From Xanthobacteraceae bacterium (GTDB lineage: Bacteria > Pseudomonadota > Alphaproteobacteria > Rhizobiales > Xanthobacteraceae): a DNA stretch of 64,000 nt. Below, one piece after another: positions 26,299 to 35,494 of the stretch. Location: NCBI GenBank assembly GCA_019635585.1, contig JAHBZE010000001.1, forward strand, positions 1,116,001 through 1,180,000, written 5' to 3'. Position numbers and translations under genes: made by a program. Position 1 is the first letter of the stretch, and each line of letters begins with the position of its first letter. The notes below the pieces were generated by a model. It was not told where the DNA came from. It ran no database searches and saw nothing but the letters and a program-made list of their open reading frames with translations.

Positions 26299-27773
26299 GC
26301 GCCGAGCGCCGCCCTTACCGCTTCGATTTCGCTTCCGCTCGCGGCAATGCCGAGCTTGGTCCTGCGCCAGAGCACGTCGTCCGCGGTCTTCGCCCATTCG
26401 TGCTCGCGCAGATAATCGAGCTCGCGGCGATGTAAGTCGCCCACCAGACGATCTCCAAGATCTTCGATGCTTTTTGCGTCGCCCAGCATATTGATCGCGC
26501 GGCGGCCGTAGGCATGCGCAATCCGGTTCGCGGTCGGCGCCGGAAGATAAGCATGATCGCGCGCAAGATCGGCGAGCAGACCCTCGAAGCCGCTCCGCCC
26601 CAGATCACCGCCCGGAAGCGGTTCATTCGCGGTCCATGCCGGCCGCATCACGAACCAATGCGCTAGCCGGCTCACGACATCCTCGCTCATCGCGCGAAAC
26701 GCCGTTAGCTTGCCGCCGATCAGCGACAATAACGGTGCTTCGCCATAACCGCCGTCGGCCACAATCTCGTATTCGCGGGAAACTTTCGAGGCCGAGCCTT
26801 TGCCGTCATCGATCAGGGGGCGCACACCGGCGAAGGTCCAGACGACGCGTGAGGGCTCAATACTCGCGCGGAAGAACTTTCCGGCAATCGCGCAGAGATA
26901 GCGGATTTCTTCCGCGCTCGCGCTGACGTGGCCGGGATCGCCGGTGACTTCGACATCGGTCGTGCCGATCAATGTGTAGGCGCTGCCGAATGGGATCGTA
27001 AAAACGATGCGTCCGTCGTCGTTCTGCAGAACATAGGCGCGGTCGTGCGAGTAAATCCGCGGGTAGACGATGTGGCTCCCCTTCACGAGTCGCATCTTCA
27101 CCTGCGACGACGATTTCACGATCGCGTCGAGCACATGACCGGCCCAAGGACCGGCGGCATTGATGAGCGCGCGGGCATGAACGGTTTCGCGCGCGGCCCC
27201 TTCAGCCAACACCAATTCCCAGTGCTTGCCGGCGCGGCGCGCGGAAACCACCCGCGTCCGCGTACGAATGTCTGCGCCGCGCTCGCGCGCGTCGATTGCG
27301 TTCGCGATCACGAGCCGCGCGTCGTCGGTCACGCCATCGGAATATTCGAAGCCGTAGCCGCCCGTGCTGCGGAGCGGCGCGCCGGCGGGATCGTCGGCCA
27401 GATCGAGCACGCGCGAGCGCGGCAGGACCGAGCGGCCCGAGAGAATGTCGTAGAGCTTGATGCCGATCCGCATCATCCACGCGGGGCGCATCGAAGGTAC
27501 ATGCGGGATCACGAAACGCATCGGCCGGCAGAGATGGGGCGCGTTCTTCAGAAGAAGTTCGCGCTCGTGCAGCGCCTCGCGCACCAACCTGAAATCGTAG
27601 TTTTCGAGATAGCGGATGCCGCCGTGAATGAGCTTCGAACTGGCCGACGAGGTGCCGGACGCCAGATCGTTCTGTTCGAGGAGCAACACGGAAAGGCCGC
27701 GGCCCGCGGCATCGCGAGCGATCCCGCAACCATTGATGCCGCCGCCGATGATCGCGACGTCGTATTCCTTCAT
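26295..27773 (-). CDS. glpD: Glycerol-3-phosphate dehydrogenase (quinone-linked) GlpD
   Basis: 492 residues from ATG 27773 (a TTG two codons upstream is less likely). The FAD-binding motif VAIIGGGINGCGIARDAAG is at the N-terminus; SASSKLIHGGIRYLENYDF and PRMRFVIPH-like segments are GlpD hallmarks, and a C-terminal helical DAO_C domain follows. The enzyme oxidises glycerol-3-phosphate to dihydroxyacetone phosphate, passing electrons to ubiquinone at the membrane. No glpK, glpF or glpR is adjacent, so the gene is unlinked from a glycerol operon here. Confidence 0.94.
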   Translation of the reverse strand: MKEYDVAIIGGGINGCGIARDAAGRGLSVLLLEQNDLASGTSSASSKLIHGGIRYLENYDFRLVREALHERELLLKNAPHLCRPMRFVIPHVPSMRPAWMMRIGIKLYDILSGRSVLPRSRVLDLADDPAGAPLRSTGGYGFEYSDGVTDDARLVIANAIDARERGADIRTRTRVVSARRAGKHWELVLAEGAARETVHARALINAAGPWAGHVLDAIVKSSSQVKMRLVKGSHIVYPRIYSHDRAYVLQNDDGRIVFTIPFGSAYTLIGTTDVEVTGDPGHVSASAEEIRYLCAIAGKFFRASIEPSRVVWTFAGVRPLIDDGKGSASKVSREYEIVADGGYGEAPLLSLIGGKLTAFRAMSEDVVSRLAHWFVMRPAWTANEPLPGGDLGRSGFEGLLADLARDHAYLPAPTANRIAHAYGRRAINMLGDAKSIEDLGDRLVGDLHRRELDYLREHEWAKTADDVLWRRTKLGIAASGSEIEAVRAALGA

Positions 27774-27846
27774 ATGCAAGCGATTCCGTCCTGTGCCTTT
27801 AGCCTACAGGATCGCGCGTCACCGTGACGAAAAATCGGAGCGCCGA

Positions 27847-29061
27847 TCAAACCCGCTCGATTGCGAGTGCGACGCCCTGCCCCACGCCGACGCACATGGT
27901 CGCCAGCGCATATTTGCCGCCGCGTTCCTCGAGCGCGCGCATGGCAGTACCTGCGATCCTGGCGCCTGACATGCCAAGGGGATGGCCGAGCGCGATCGCG
28001 CCGCCATTCGGGTTCACGTGGTCGGCATCGTCGGCGACCCCGAACTGACGCATGCAGGCGAGCGCCTGGCTCGCGAAGGCTTCGTTCAGTTCGATCACAT
28101 CGAACTTGGTCGCGGGGATGCCGAGGCGCGCGGCGAGCTTTTCCACCGCGGGAACCGGACCGACGCCCATGATGCGCGGCGGCACGCCGGCGGACGCCAT
28201 GCCGAGAATCCGCGCGCGGGGTTTGAGGCCGTTCGCTTTCGCCGCTTCTTCGGAAGCGATGATCAGCGCAGCCGCGCCGTCGTTCACGCCGGAAGCGTTG
28301 CCGGCTGTGACCGTGCCGGGATTGCGAAACGGGGTACGCAGCTTTGCCAGACCCTCAATCGTGGTGTCGCCGCGCGGGTGCTCGTCTTTGTCGACTTTAA
28401 CCGGTCCAGCCTTGCCGCCGGGCACTTCGACCGGCACGATTTCGCCGTCGAAATATCCGCGCTTCTGCGCCGCGACCGCGCGATGCTGCGAGCGGAGCGC
28501 GAACTTATCCTGATCCTCGCGCTTCACCTGATATTCCTCGGCGACGTTCTCGCCGGTTTCCGGCATGGAATCGACGCCGTATTGCTGCTTCATCAAGGGA
28601 TTGATGAAGCGCCAGCCGATCGTCGTGTCGAAAATTTCCGCCTGCCGCGAGAAGGCTTCCGTCGCCTTGCCCATCACGAAAGGCGCGCGCGACATGGATT
28701 CCGCGCCGCCGGCGATCGCAAGCGAGATTTCACCGGTCTTGATCGCGCGCGCGGCGGCGCCGACCGCGTCGAGGCCCGACGCACAAAGACGATTGACGGT
28801 GCTGCCCGGAACGCTGACCGGAAGGCCCGCAAGCAGCAAACCCATGCGCGCGATGTTGCGATTGTCTTCACCCGCCTGATTGGCACAGCCGAAGAAAACT
28901 TCCTCGATCTTGTTCTTGTCGAGCGACGGATTGCGCGCAATCAACGTCTTGATGACGAGGGCCGCCATATCGTCCGGCCGGACCTTCGCGAGCGAACCGC
29001 CGAAGCGCCCGATCGGCGTGCGAATGAAATCGCAGATATAAGCGTCGCGCAGTTCAGCCAT
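27847..29061 (-). CDS. pcaF: 3-oxoadipyl-CoA thiolase-type acetyl-CoA acyltransferase (PcaF/PaaJ)
   Basis: 404 residues. Thiolase active site: nucleophile Cys93 in NRLCASGLDA, the NEAFAS segment, His in GHPLGMSGAR, and the second Cys in CVGVGQG. The sequence GQGVA near the end and the GVDSMPETGENVAEEY block are PcaF/PaaJ-like. It is immediately downstream of the two CoA-transferase genes (10-bp gap), giving the last two steps of the beta-ketoadipate pathway: 3-oxoadipate to its CoA ester, then cleavage to succinyl-CoA and acetyl-CoA. Confidence 0.85.
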   Translation of the reverse strand: MAELRDAYICDFIRTPIGRFGGSLAKVRPDDMAALVIKTLIARNPSLDKNKIEEVFFGCANQAGEDNRNIARMGLLLAGLPVSVPGSTVNRLCASGLDAVGAAARAIKTGEISLAIAGGAESMSRAPFVMGKATEAFSRQAEIFDTTIGWRFINPLMKQQYGVDSMPETGENVAEEYQVKREDQDKFALRSQHRAVAAQKRGYFDGEIVPVEVPGGKAGPVKVDKDEHPRGDTTIEGLAKLRTPFRNPGTVTAGNASGVNDGAAALIIASEEAAKANGLKPRARILGMASAGVPPRIMGVGPVPAVEKLAARLGIPATKFDVIELNEAFASQALACMRQFGVADDADHVNPNGGAIALGHPLGMSGARIAGTAMRALEERGGKYALATMCVGVGQGVALAIERV

Positions 29062-29071
29062 CGTGTTCTCC

Positions 29072-29848
29072 TTACGCGTTGCCGCCGTGGGCGGCCTTGG
29101 TGCGCGCGTGCAATTCGCGCAGAACTTTCAATTCGGTTTCGTTCGGTGGCGGCGTCTCGCCGGCATCGGCCGCGAACTTGATCTGCCAGCCGGTGGCGGC
29201 AATCACCTGTTCTTTGACGACACCGGGATGCAGCGAGACGACGGTAAGCTCTTTGGTTTTTTCGTCCGGCTCCATCACGCAAAGGTCGGTGATGACTTTC
29301 GTCGGGCCTTTGGTGGTGACGCCGAGCTTTTTGCGGCTATCGCCACCTTCGCCGTGGCCTAGAGATGTGAAGAAGTCGATCTTCTCGACGAAGGCACGCT
29401 TGGAATGCGCCATGGTGATGAAAATCTGGCCGCAGCTCGTTGCGATCTCCGGCGCGCCGCCGCCGCCGGGAAGCCGCACGCTCGGCTTCTCATAAGGACC
29501 GACGACAGTCGTATTGAGGTTCGCGTAGCGGTCGATCTGCGCGCCACCGAGAAAGCCGGTGGTGATGCGGCCACCCTGCAGCCAATAGCGAAACATTTCC
29601 GGCACCGACACAGTGGTCAGCGCGGTTTCGCAGAGCTCGCCGTCGCCGATCGAAAGCGGCAGCACATTCGGCCGCGTTTCGATCGTGCCCGACTCATAAA
29701 TAAGGACGATGTCAGGTGCATGCGTCTGGCGCGCAAGATTGCAGGCCGCCGAAGGCGCGCCTATGCCGACGAAGCAAACGTCCTCGTTCGTCAGCGCACG
29801 GGCCGCGGCGACGGTCATCATCTCGTTCGGGGTGAAATTCTGGCTCAT
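29072..29848 (-). CDS. catJ: CoA-transferase subunit B (3-oxoadipate CoA-transferase, CatJ type)
   Basis: 258 residues, the size of CatJ and not of the smaller PcaJ (about 213). The catalytic Glu52 sits in IYESGTIE, in the glutaconate-CoA-transferase style, and GGGGAPEIATSCG follows. With subunit A it moves CoA from succinyl-CoA to 3-oxoadipate. The gene sits between catI and pcaF. Relatives act on glutaconate or other short 3-oxo acids, so the substrate is inferred from the thiolase neighbour. Confidence 0.82.
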   Translation of the reverse strand: MSQNFTPNEMMTVAAARALTNEDVCFVGIGAPSAACNLARQTHAPDIVLIYESGTIETRPNVLPLSIGDGELCETALTTVSVPEMFRYWLQGGRITTGFLGGAQIDRYANLNTTVVGPYEKPSVRLPGGGGAPEIATSCGQIFITMAHSKRAFVEKIDFFTSLGHGEGGDSRKKLGVTTKGPTKVITDLCVMEPDEKTKELTVVSLHPGVVKEQVIAATGWQIKFAADAGETPPPNETELKVLRELHARTKAAHGGNA

Positions 29849-29857
29849 GACTTCACC

Positions 29858-30706
29858 TCAAGCCGCTTTCTTCGCGTGAACCGCGAAAACCTCGGGACCC
29901 TTCTTCAGGACGTTTTCGTCCATCCAAGCGAGGAAGGTGTCGCGATCGCGCGCGATCTCGTCCCATGCTTTATAGAAGGCGTTGTCGCGCTTGTAATAGC
30001 CCTGCGTGTAGGAGGGATGCGCGCCGCCAGGTACTTCGACCACCGCTTTCACGGTCCAGCTCGGCAATACGACCGAATTCGGCGACGGCGGGTTCAATTC
30101 GTCCACGATCTCCTCGACGGTCACGACCGAGCGCTTCGCCGCGAGCACCGCTTCTTTCTGCACGCCGACGATTCCTTCCAGCAATACGTTGCCTTTCCGG
30201 TCTGCTTTTTGCGCGTGGATGATCGCGACATCAAGCTTTACCGCGGGAACGGTCGCAAGCTTCTCCCCCGTATAGGGACAGATCACTTCTTTAATGGTGT
30301 GATTTACGCGAGGAAGTTCCGCTCCGCGGTAGCCGCGAAACACCGCGAATGGCAGACCTGCGGCTGCCGCATCATAAGCATTCGCCATCGCCGCGTGCGA
30401 ATGCTCGACGATCTCGATCTTATTCGGCCAGCCGTTCTGGTAAGCGTCGCGGAAACGATGCAGCGAACCGACGCCGGGATTGCCGCCCCAGGAAAATGTC
30501 ATGCGCTCCGCGCAGCCCATGCCGATCAACTGATCGTAGATCAGATCCGGCGTCATGCGGATCAGCGAAAGGCGCTTCCTCTTCTGGCGGATGATTTCGT
30601 GCCCGGCGGCAAAGGGAATAAGGTGCGTGAAACCTTCCATAGCGACGGCGTCGCCGTCCTTCACATTCGCTTCGATCGCTTCGGAAAGTTTCAAGAATTG
30701 AGCCAT
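29858..30706 (-). CDS. catI: CoA-transferase subunit A (3-oxoadipate CoA-transferase, CatI type)
   Basis: 282 residues from ATG 30706 (a TTG immediately upstream is ignored). Family blocks: GFTHLIPFAAGHEIIRQ, RMTPDLIYDQLIGMGCAE, FSWGGNPGVGSLHRFRDA and ADRKGNVLLEG, which match the CatI type of 3-oxoadipate CoA-transferase alpha subunit. First gene of the catI-catJ-pcaF unit; the hairpin between it and livM indicates its own promoter in the 30707-30780 gap. Confidence 0.84.
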   Translation of the reverse strand: MAQFLKLSEAIEANVKDGDAVAMEGFTHLIPFAAGHEIIRQKRKRLSLIRMTPDLIYDQLIGMGCAERMTFSWGGNPGVGSLHRFRDAYQNGWPNKIEIVEHSHAAMANAYDAAAAGLPFAVFRGYRGAELPRVNHTIKEVICPYTGEKLATVPAVKLDVAIIHAQKADRKGNVLLEGIVGVQKEAVLAAKRSVVTVEEIVDELNPPSPNSVVLPSWTVKAVVEVPGGAHPSYTQGYYKRDNAFYKAWDEIARDRDTFLAWMDENVLKKGPEVFAVHAKKAA

Positions 30707-30780
30707 CAACGCACCGTTTCGCGGAAAATTTAGCGCGCGAAACTAGGGCGCATGCCAACCATCGTCAAGGAAAGGGCAAG

Positions 30781-30814
30781 AAAGCAGGCAAGCGTTCCAG
30801 CGCTTGCCTGCTTT
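30781..30814. terminator. Strong bidirectional-type hairpin between livM and catI
   Basis: A 14-bp perfect stem (AAAGCAGGCAAGCG with CGCTTGCCTGCTTT) closing the 6-nt loop TTCCAG. Minus-strand continuation is TTTCTTGCCC and plus-strand is TTTATTCC. It lies 16 bp past the livM stop, so it should end the liv operon and keep catI under separate control. Confidence 0.8.
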
Positions 30815-30829
30815 ATTCCAGCGATACGG

Positions 30830-31801
30830 CTAGAGGCGAATGCGGAAGAAGTTCGCGATCTCGCCGACGATGCCGCGGCGAAACAGAAGCACGCAAAGCA
30901 CGAAAATCGCGCCCTGCGCTACCAGCACCCATTCGCCGAAGGAGGAAAGCTTGTATTGCATCGCCAGAATAATGAGCGCGCCGAGTACCGGGCCGAACAG
31001 CGTCCCGAGACCACCGAGCAGCGCGATCAGTACGACCTCGCCCGACATCGGCCAGTTTACGTCCGTAAGCGAAGCTTGCTGTAAAACGATCGCCTTTGTT
31101 GCGCCGGCAACGCCCGCAAGCGTCGCCGAAAGCACAAAAGCCATGAGCTTATAGCGGTCGGTTTTGTAGCCGAGCGATATTGCGCGCGCCTCGTTCTCGC
31201 GGATCGCCTTCAGCACCTCGCCGAACGGCGAATGGATGATGCGGTAGATCAGGAGAAAACCTGTGAGGAAGATGGCCGCGGTGACGTAGTACATGACCAG
31301 TTCGTTGCCGAGATCGAGCACACCGAACATCTTTCCGCGCGGCACACCCTGAATGCCGTCTTCGCCGCCGGTGAATTTAGCCTGCAGGGCGAAAAAATAC
31401 ATCATCTGCGCGAGCGCGAGCGTAATCATCGCGAAGTAAATGCCTTGACGGCGGATCGCGAGCGAGCCCGCGACAATTCCGCAGCCGCAGGCGAAGGCGG
31501 CGCCGGTCAGGATGGCGAGTTCCGGCGGCAGACCCCAGACCTTGGCGGTATGCGCACAGACGTAGCTTGCCCAGCCGAAATAAAGCGCATGGCCGAACGA
31601 AAGCAATCCGACATAGCCGATAAGCAAATTGAAGGCGCAGGCGAACAACGCGAAGCAAAGCACCTGCATCACGAATAACGGGTAGGTGACGAACGGCGCG
31701 GCGGCGATCAGCGCCAGCATGATGGCAAAAGCGACCGGCACGCCTCCGGCGCGGATTGCCGGTGCGGACTCGTCTTTCTGCTCGATGGCGGCAGGCTCCA
31801 T
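30830..31801 (-). CDS. livM: Branched-chain amino acid-type ABC transporter permease LivM
   Basis: 323 residues from ATG 31801; the livH stop overlaps it in a TGATG junction (a GTG one codon upstream is possible). Nine or so hydrophobic segments and the LivM blocks VCAHTAKVWGLPPELAIL, SLAIRRQGIYFAMITLALAQM and GGLGTLFGPVLGALIILAMQY. It forms the channel with LivH. Last gene of the transporter operon before a strong hairpin. Confidence 0.9.
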   Translation of the reverse strand: MEPAAIEQKDESAPAIRAGGVPVAFAIMLALIAAAPFVTYPLFVMQVLCFALFACAFNLLIGYVGLLSFGHALYFGWASYVCAHTAKVWGLPPELAILTGAAFACGCGIVAGSLAIRRQGIYFAMITLALAQMMYFFALQAKFTGGEDGIQGVPRGKMFGVLDLGNELVMYYVTAAIFLTGFLLIYRIIHSPFGEVLKAIRENEARAISLGYKTDRYKLMAFVLSATLAGVAGATKAIVLQQASLTDVNWPMSGEVVLIALLGGLGTLFGPVLGALIILAMQYKLSSFGEWVLVAQGAIFVLCVLLFRRGIVGEIANFFRIRL

Positions 31802-32712
31802 CACGCCCTCCTCCCGAACAGCCCCGCGGGCCGAACCAGCAAGACGATCGCCATGATGACGAAGATCACTGTGTTGGAAGCTTCAGGAAAGAAGACTTTG
31901 GTCAAGCCTTCGATAACGCCAAGGCCGAAGCCGGTGAAAATCGCACCAAGGATCGAACCCATGCCGCCGATCACCACGACGGCGAAAACAACGATGATCA
32001 GTTCGGAACCCATCTGCGGCGAGACGTTGTAAATCGGCGCGGCCATCACGCCGGCAAATGCCGCGAGCGCGACGCCGAAGCCGTAGGTCAGCGTAATCAT
32101 GCGGGGCACGTTGATGCCGAAGGCACGCACGAGCGTCGGATTTTCCGTAGCGGCGCGCAGGTAAGCGCCAAGCCGTGTGCGCTCGATGATGAACCAAGTC
32201 CCGAAGCAGACAACCAGCGATGCGCCGATCACCCACGCGCGGTAATTCGGCAGGAACATGAAGCCGAGATTCTGACCGCCGCGGAGCGAATCGGGCAGCG
32301 TATAGGGCAGGCCCGCGGAACCGTATTTGTTGCGCACGACGCCTTCCAGGATCAGCGCAATTCCGAAGGTCAGCAGCAAACCATACAGATGGTCGAGCTT
32401 ATAGAGCCATTGCAGCATCGTTCGCTCGACGATGATGCCGGTGATTCCGACCACGATCGGCGCGATGACCAACGCGGGCCAGTAACCAAGCCCGGTCAAC
32501 TGCAGAAGAAGATAGGCAGTGAACGCACCCAGCATGTATTGGGCGCCATGCGCGAAATTGATGATGTTGAGCATGCCGAAAATTACGGCAAGGCCCAGAC
32601 TGAGCAGCGCGTAGAATGAGCCGTTGATCAGCCCTATCAGCAACTGCCCGAACAGGGCCGCCGAAGGAATGCATTTCCCGCCGAGAATCGCCGGAAGACA
32701 AAATTCAAACAT
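31801..32712 (-). CDS. livH: Branched-chain amino acid-type ABC transporter permease LivH
   Basis: 303 residues; hydrophobic throughout with LivH blocks LINGSFYALLSLGLAVIFGM, NFAHGAQYMLGAFTAY and GGMGSILGAIFTGFGLGVIEG. It begins 66 bp after the binding-protein gene, a gap that contains a 28-bp stem-loop. Partner of LivM in an importer of amino acids or, in this family, of aromatic and other carboxylates. Confidence 0.9.
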   Translation of the reverse strand: MFEFCLPAILGGKCIPSAALFGQLLIGLINGSFYALLSLGLAVIFGMLNIINFAHGAQYMLGAFTAYLLLQLTGLGYWPALVIAPIVVGITGIIVERTMLQWLYKLDHLYGLLLTFGIALILEGVVRNKYGSAGLPYTLPDSLRGGQNLGFMFLPNYRAWVIGASLVVCFGTWFIIERTRLGAYLRAATENPTLVRAFGINVPRMITLTYGFGVALAAFAGVMAAPIYNVSPQMGSELIIVVFAVVVIGGMGSILGAIFTGFGLGVIEGLTKVFFPEASNTVIFVIMAIVLLVRPAGLFGRRA

Positions 32713-32736
32713 GCAAATCGGTCCAGTTCTTCAGGC

Positions 32737-32764
32737 GAAGGGCGGGGAAACTTCCCCGCCCTTC
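32737..32764 (-). promoter_or_regulatory. Stem-loop between binding-protein and permease genes
   Basis: Perfect 13-bp arms, GAAGGGCGGGGAA and TTCCCCGCCCTTC, with only two bases between, so the practical hairpin has a 12-bp stem and 4-nt loop. No T tract follows on the minus strand. The position after the binding-protein gene fits an mRNA-stabilising or attenuating element that keeps the binding protein in excess over the permeases. Confidence 0.7.
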
Positions 32765-32778
32765 CTCGTCGTGTCAGA

Positions 32779-33993
32779 TCAGTTGACCAGCGGACAGCCG
32801 CTATCCTTGGCCGGACGGAAAGCCTGATCGGCCGGGATCGTGGCGCGCACCTTGTAGATATCGCCCGGATATTTCGACTCGTCCGGCTTCTTCACTTCCA
32901 GCAGATAAGCCGGATGACGCTTGCGCCCGTTCGGATCAATGGTGCCCTTGCCGAAAAGTATATCGTCGGTCGGCATCGACTTCATTTTGGCAACCATCGT
33001 CTTGCCGTCTTTCGCGCCGCCTTCGGCGACGACCGCCTTGAGATAATGAAGGATCGCCGAATAGACGCCTGCATGAATCATGGTCGGCAGCTTGGACGGA
33101 TCTTTACGCTCCGCATCCCAACGCTTCTTCCATTCGCGGTTGGCGTCATTCATGTCCCAGTACCAGGATTCGGTCAGCACGAGTCCCTGCGCGGTCTTGA
33201 GGCCGAGCGCGTTGACATCTGAAGCGAACACCAGAAGACCCGCAAGACTCTGGCCGCCGGCAACGATACCGAATTCGGCCGCCTGCTTGATCGAGTTGAT
33301 GGTGTCACCACCCGCGTTGGCAAGACCGATGACTTTCGCCTTCGAAGCCTGTGCCTGCAGCAGGAATGAGGAGAAGTCGTTCGTGTTCAGCGGATGACGC
33401 ACGGCGCCGATTACGTTGCCGCCGGACGCTTTCACAACCGCCATCGTGTCGCGCTCGAGCGCGTGACCGAATGCGTAATCGGAAGTCAGGAAGAACCAGC
33501 TGGTGCCGCCGGTCTTCACCAGCGCCGACCCGGTGCCGTTCGCAAGCATCCAGGTATCGTAGGTCCAGTGAATCGTGTTGGCATTGCACTTCGGCCCGGT
33601 GAGGTCCGACGCCGCGGCGCCCGACACGATGTAGATAACGTTCTTGTTGGCGGCGACCTGGCTGATCGCAAGCGCCACGCCGGAATTCGGCGTGTCGATC
33701 AACATATCGACTTTATCGACGTCGATGAACTGGTTCGCGAGCTGCGTGCCGACGTCCGGCTTGTTCAGGTGGTCGCCGACGAGAATTTCGACGTTCACGT
33801 TCGGATGCAGTTTCTTGAAGTCGGCAATCGCGAGCCGCGCGGCGGCAACCGAGCCGGGGCCGGCGATATCCGCGTAAAGGCTGGACATATCCGTGATGAT
33901 GCCGATCTTTACGTTGATCGGCTGCTGCGCTTGCGCGCCGCCGACCAAAACAAGCGCAGCCAGCGCGGCTGCACCCAGGAATAGACGTTTCAT
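32779..33993 (-). CDS. livK: Liv-type periplasmic substrate-binding protein
   Basis: 404 residues with a clear Sec signal peptide (MKRLFLGAAALAALVLVGG, cut after AQA). The mature part is a Peripla_BP_6 protein: IGIITDMSSLYADIAGPGS, GDHLNKPDVGTQ, and TSDYAFGHALERD. It captures the ligand for LivHMGF. A GGAGG ribosome site stands before the ATG. The neighbouring catIJ-pcaF genes hint that the ligand may be an aromatic acid rather than leucine, which is inference only. Confidence 0.9.
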   Translation of the reverse strand: MKRLFLGAAALAALVLVGGAQAQQPINVKIGIITDMSSLYADIAGPGSVAAARLAIADFKKLHPNVNVEILVGDHLNKPDVGTQLANQFIDVDKVDMLIDTPNSGVALAISQVAANKNVIYIVSGAAASDLTGPKCNANTIHWTYDTWMLANGTGSALVKTGGTSWFFLTSDYAFGHALERDTMAVVKASGGNVIGAVRHPLNTNDFSSFLLQAQASKAKVIGLANAGGDTINSIKQAAEFGIVAGGQSLAGLLVFASDVNALGLKTAQGLVLTESWYWDMNDANREWKKRWDAERKDPSKLPTMIHAGVYSAILHYLKAVVAEGGAKDGKTMVAKMKSMPTDDILFGKGTIDPNGRKRHPAYLLEVKKPDESKYPGDIYKVRATIPADQAFRPAKDSGCPLVN

Positions 33994-34029
33994 TGCAGTT
34001 CTCCTCCGTTGTCTTATTGTTAGGGCGTT

Positions 34030-34746
34030 TTACACTCCAAGATACTCGTGGAGCTTTTCCAGATTTTGGTTGAGCTCCGAGTTCGCAAATTCATCGATCA
34101 CCTTGCCGTGTTCCATGATGTAGTAACGGTCCGCGACCGTGGATGCGAAGCGGAAGTTCTGTTCGACCAGCAGGATGGTGAAGCCCTGCTCCTTGAGCTT
34201 CCGGATCGTATTGCCGATCTGCTGAATGATGACGGGTGCAAGCCCTTCGGTGGGCTCGTCCAGAAGTAGAAGCCGCGCACCGGTGCGCAGGATGCGGCCG
34301 ATCGCGAGCATCTGCTGTTCGCCGCCGGAGAGTTTTGTGCCCTGACTTTTCAGGCGCTCGCGCAAATTCGGGAACAGATCGAAAATCTGCTCGCGCGAAA
34401 GGCCGCCGGTCCGCACCTGCGGCGGCAGCATCAAATTTTCTTCGACATCGAGCGAAGCGAAGATACCGCGCTCTTCGGGACAGAACGCAATGCCGGCACG
34501 CGCGATCGCATCGGAAGAAAGCCGGATAAGTTCGCGCCCCTCGAATTTCACCGAACCGGTGCGCTTGCCGACAATGCCCATGATGGATTTCAGCGTCGTG
34601 GTTTTACCTGCGCCGTTGCGGCCGAGCAGCGTCACCACCTCGCCCTCGTTCACATGCAGCGTCGCGCCGTGAAGAATATGCGACTCGCCGTACCAGGCCT
34701 GCAGGTCGCTGATCTCGAGAAGCGCGCCGGAAACGCGATCAAGCAT
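34030..34746 (-). CDS. livF: Liv-type ABC transporter ATP-binding protein LivF
   Basis: 238 residues. Walker A LLGRNGAGKTT, signature LSGGEQQMLAIGR and Walker B LLLLDEPTEGLAP, then the LivF-typical C-terminal HGKVIDEFANSEL. It overlaps livG by 8 bp and precedes the binding-protein gene. It energises the LivHM channel together with LivG. Confidence 0.92.
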   Translation of the reverse strand: MLDRVSGALLEISDLQAWYGESHILHGATLHVNEGEVVTLLGRNGAGKTTTLKSIMGIVGKRTGSVKFEGRELIRLSSDAIARAGIAFCPEERGIFASLDVEENLMLPPQVRTGGLSREQIFDLFPNLRERLKSQGTKLSGGEQQMLAIGRILRTGARLLLLDEPTEGLAPVIIQQIGNTIRKLKEQGFTILLVEQNFRFASTVADRYYIMEHGKVIDEFANSELNQNLEKLHEYLGV

Positions 34747-35494
34747 GACCGGTCCCCATATAGGCTTCGCGCACCTGCGGATTTTCGGAGACCGTTTTGT
34801 AATCGCCTTCGGCGAGGACGCGGCCGCGCGTCAGCACCGTGATCTTGTTGGAAAGATTGGAGACGACGCTCAAGTTGTGCTCGACCATGAGGATCGTGCG
34901 GTTCGCGGAGACCGCTTTGATCAGCGCCGCGATGCGGTCGATGTCTTCGTGCCCCATGCCGGCGGTCGGCTCGTCCAAAAGCAGCATTTCCGGATCGAGC
35001 GCGAGCGTGGTCGCGATTTCGAGCGCGCGCTTGCGGCCATAGGGCAGCTCGACCGCGAGCGTGTTCTCGAAAGCGGAAAGGCCAACATCGCTGATGAGCG
35101 AACGGGCGCGCTCGTTATAGACGTTCAGCACCGAGGCCGGACGCCAGAAATCGAACGAGCCGCCGCGCTTCTTCTGCAAGGCGATGCGGACGTTCTCAAG
35201 CACGCTCAGATGGGGGAACACCGCCGAGATCTGGAACGAGCGCACGACGCCGAGCTGCGCGATGTCGGCAGGATAAAGACGCGTGATGTCCTGGCCGTTA
35301 TATTTGATCGTGCCGCGCGTCGGCGTCAGAAATTTCGTGAGCAGATTGAAACAGGTCGTCTTGCCCGCGCCGTTAGGGCCGATGAGCGCGTGAATCGTGC
35401 CGCGCTCGACCTTGAGATTCACGTCGCTCACCGCGACGAAGCCGGCGAATTCCTTCGTCAGATTTTCGGTTTCAAGAACGTATTTGCCACTCAT
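34739..35494 (-). CDS. livG: Liv-type ABC transporter ATP-binding protein LivG
   Basis: 251 residues. Walker A IGPNGAGKTTCFNLL, a degenerate signature LPYGRKRALEIATTLA, Walker B MLLLDEPTAGMG and the switch His in MVEHNLSVV are as in LivG. It is the first gene of the operon order livG-livF-livK-livH-livM, all on the minus strand. Confidence 0.92.
   Translation of the reverse strand: MSGKYVLETENLTKEFAGFVAVSDVNLKVERGTIHALIGPNGAGKTTCFNLLTKFLTPTRGTIKYNGQDITRLYPADIAQLGVVRSFQISAVFPHLSVLENVRIALQKKRGGSFDFWRPASVLNVYNERARSLISDVGLSAFENTLAVELPYGRKRALEIATTLALDPEMLLLDEPTAGMGHEDIDRIAALIKAVSANRTILMVEHNLSVVSNLSNKITVLTRGRVLAEGDYKTVSENPQVREAYMGTGHA

Noticed and set aside
27817-27829. Palindrome CGTCAC-C-GTGACG upstream of glpD as a GlpR-type operator
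   Set aside because: Single short site without a known glp operator consensus; no glpR nearby.
30707-30780. Promoter hexamers for catI
   Set aside because: A promoter is expected here, but no pair of hexamers with proper spacing could be identified with confidence.
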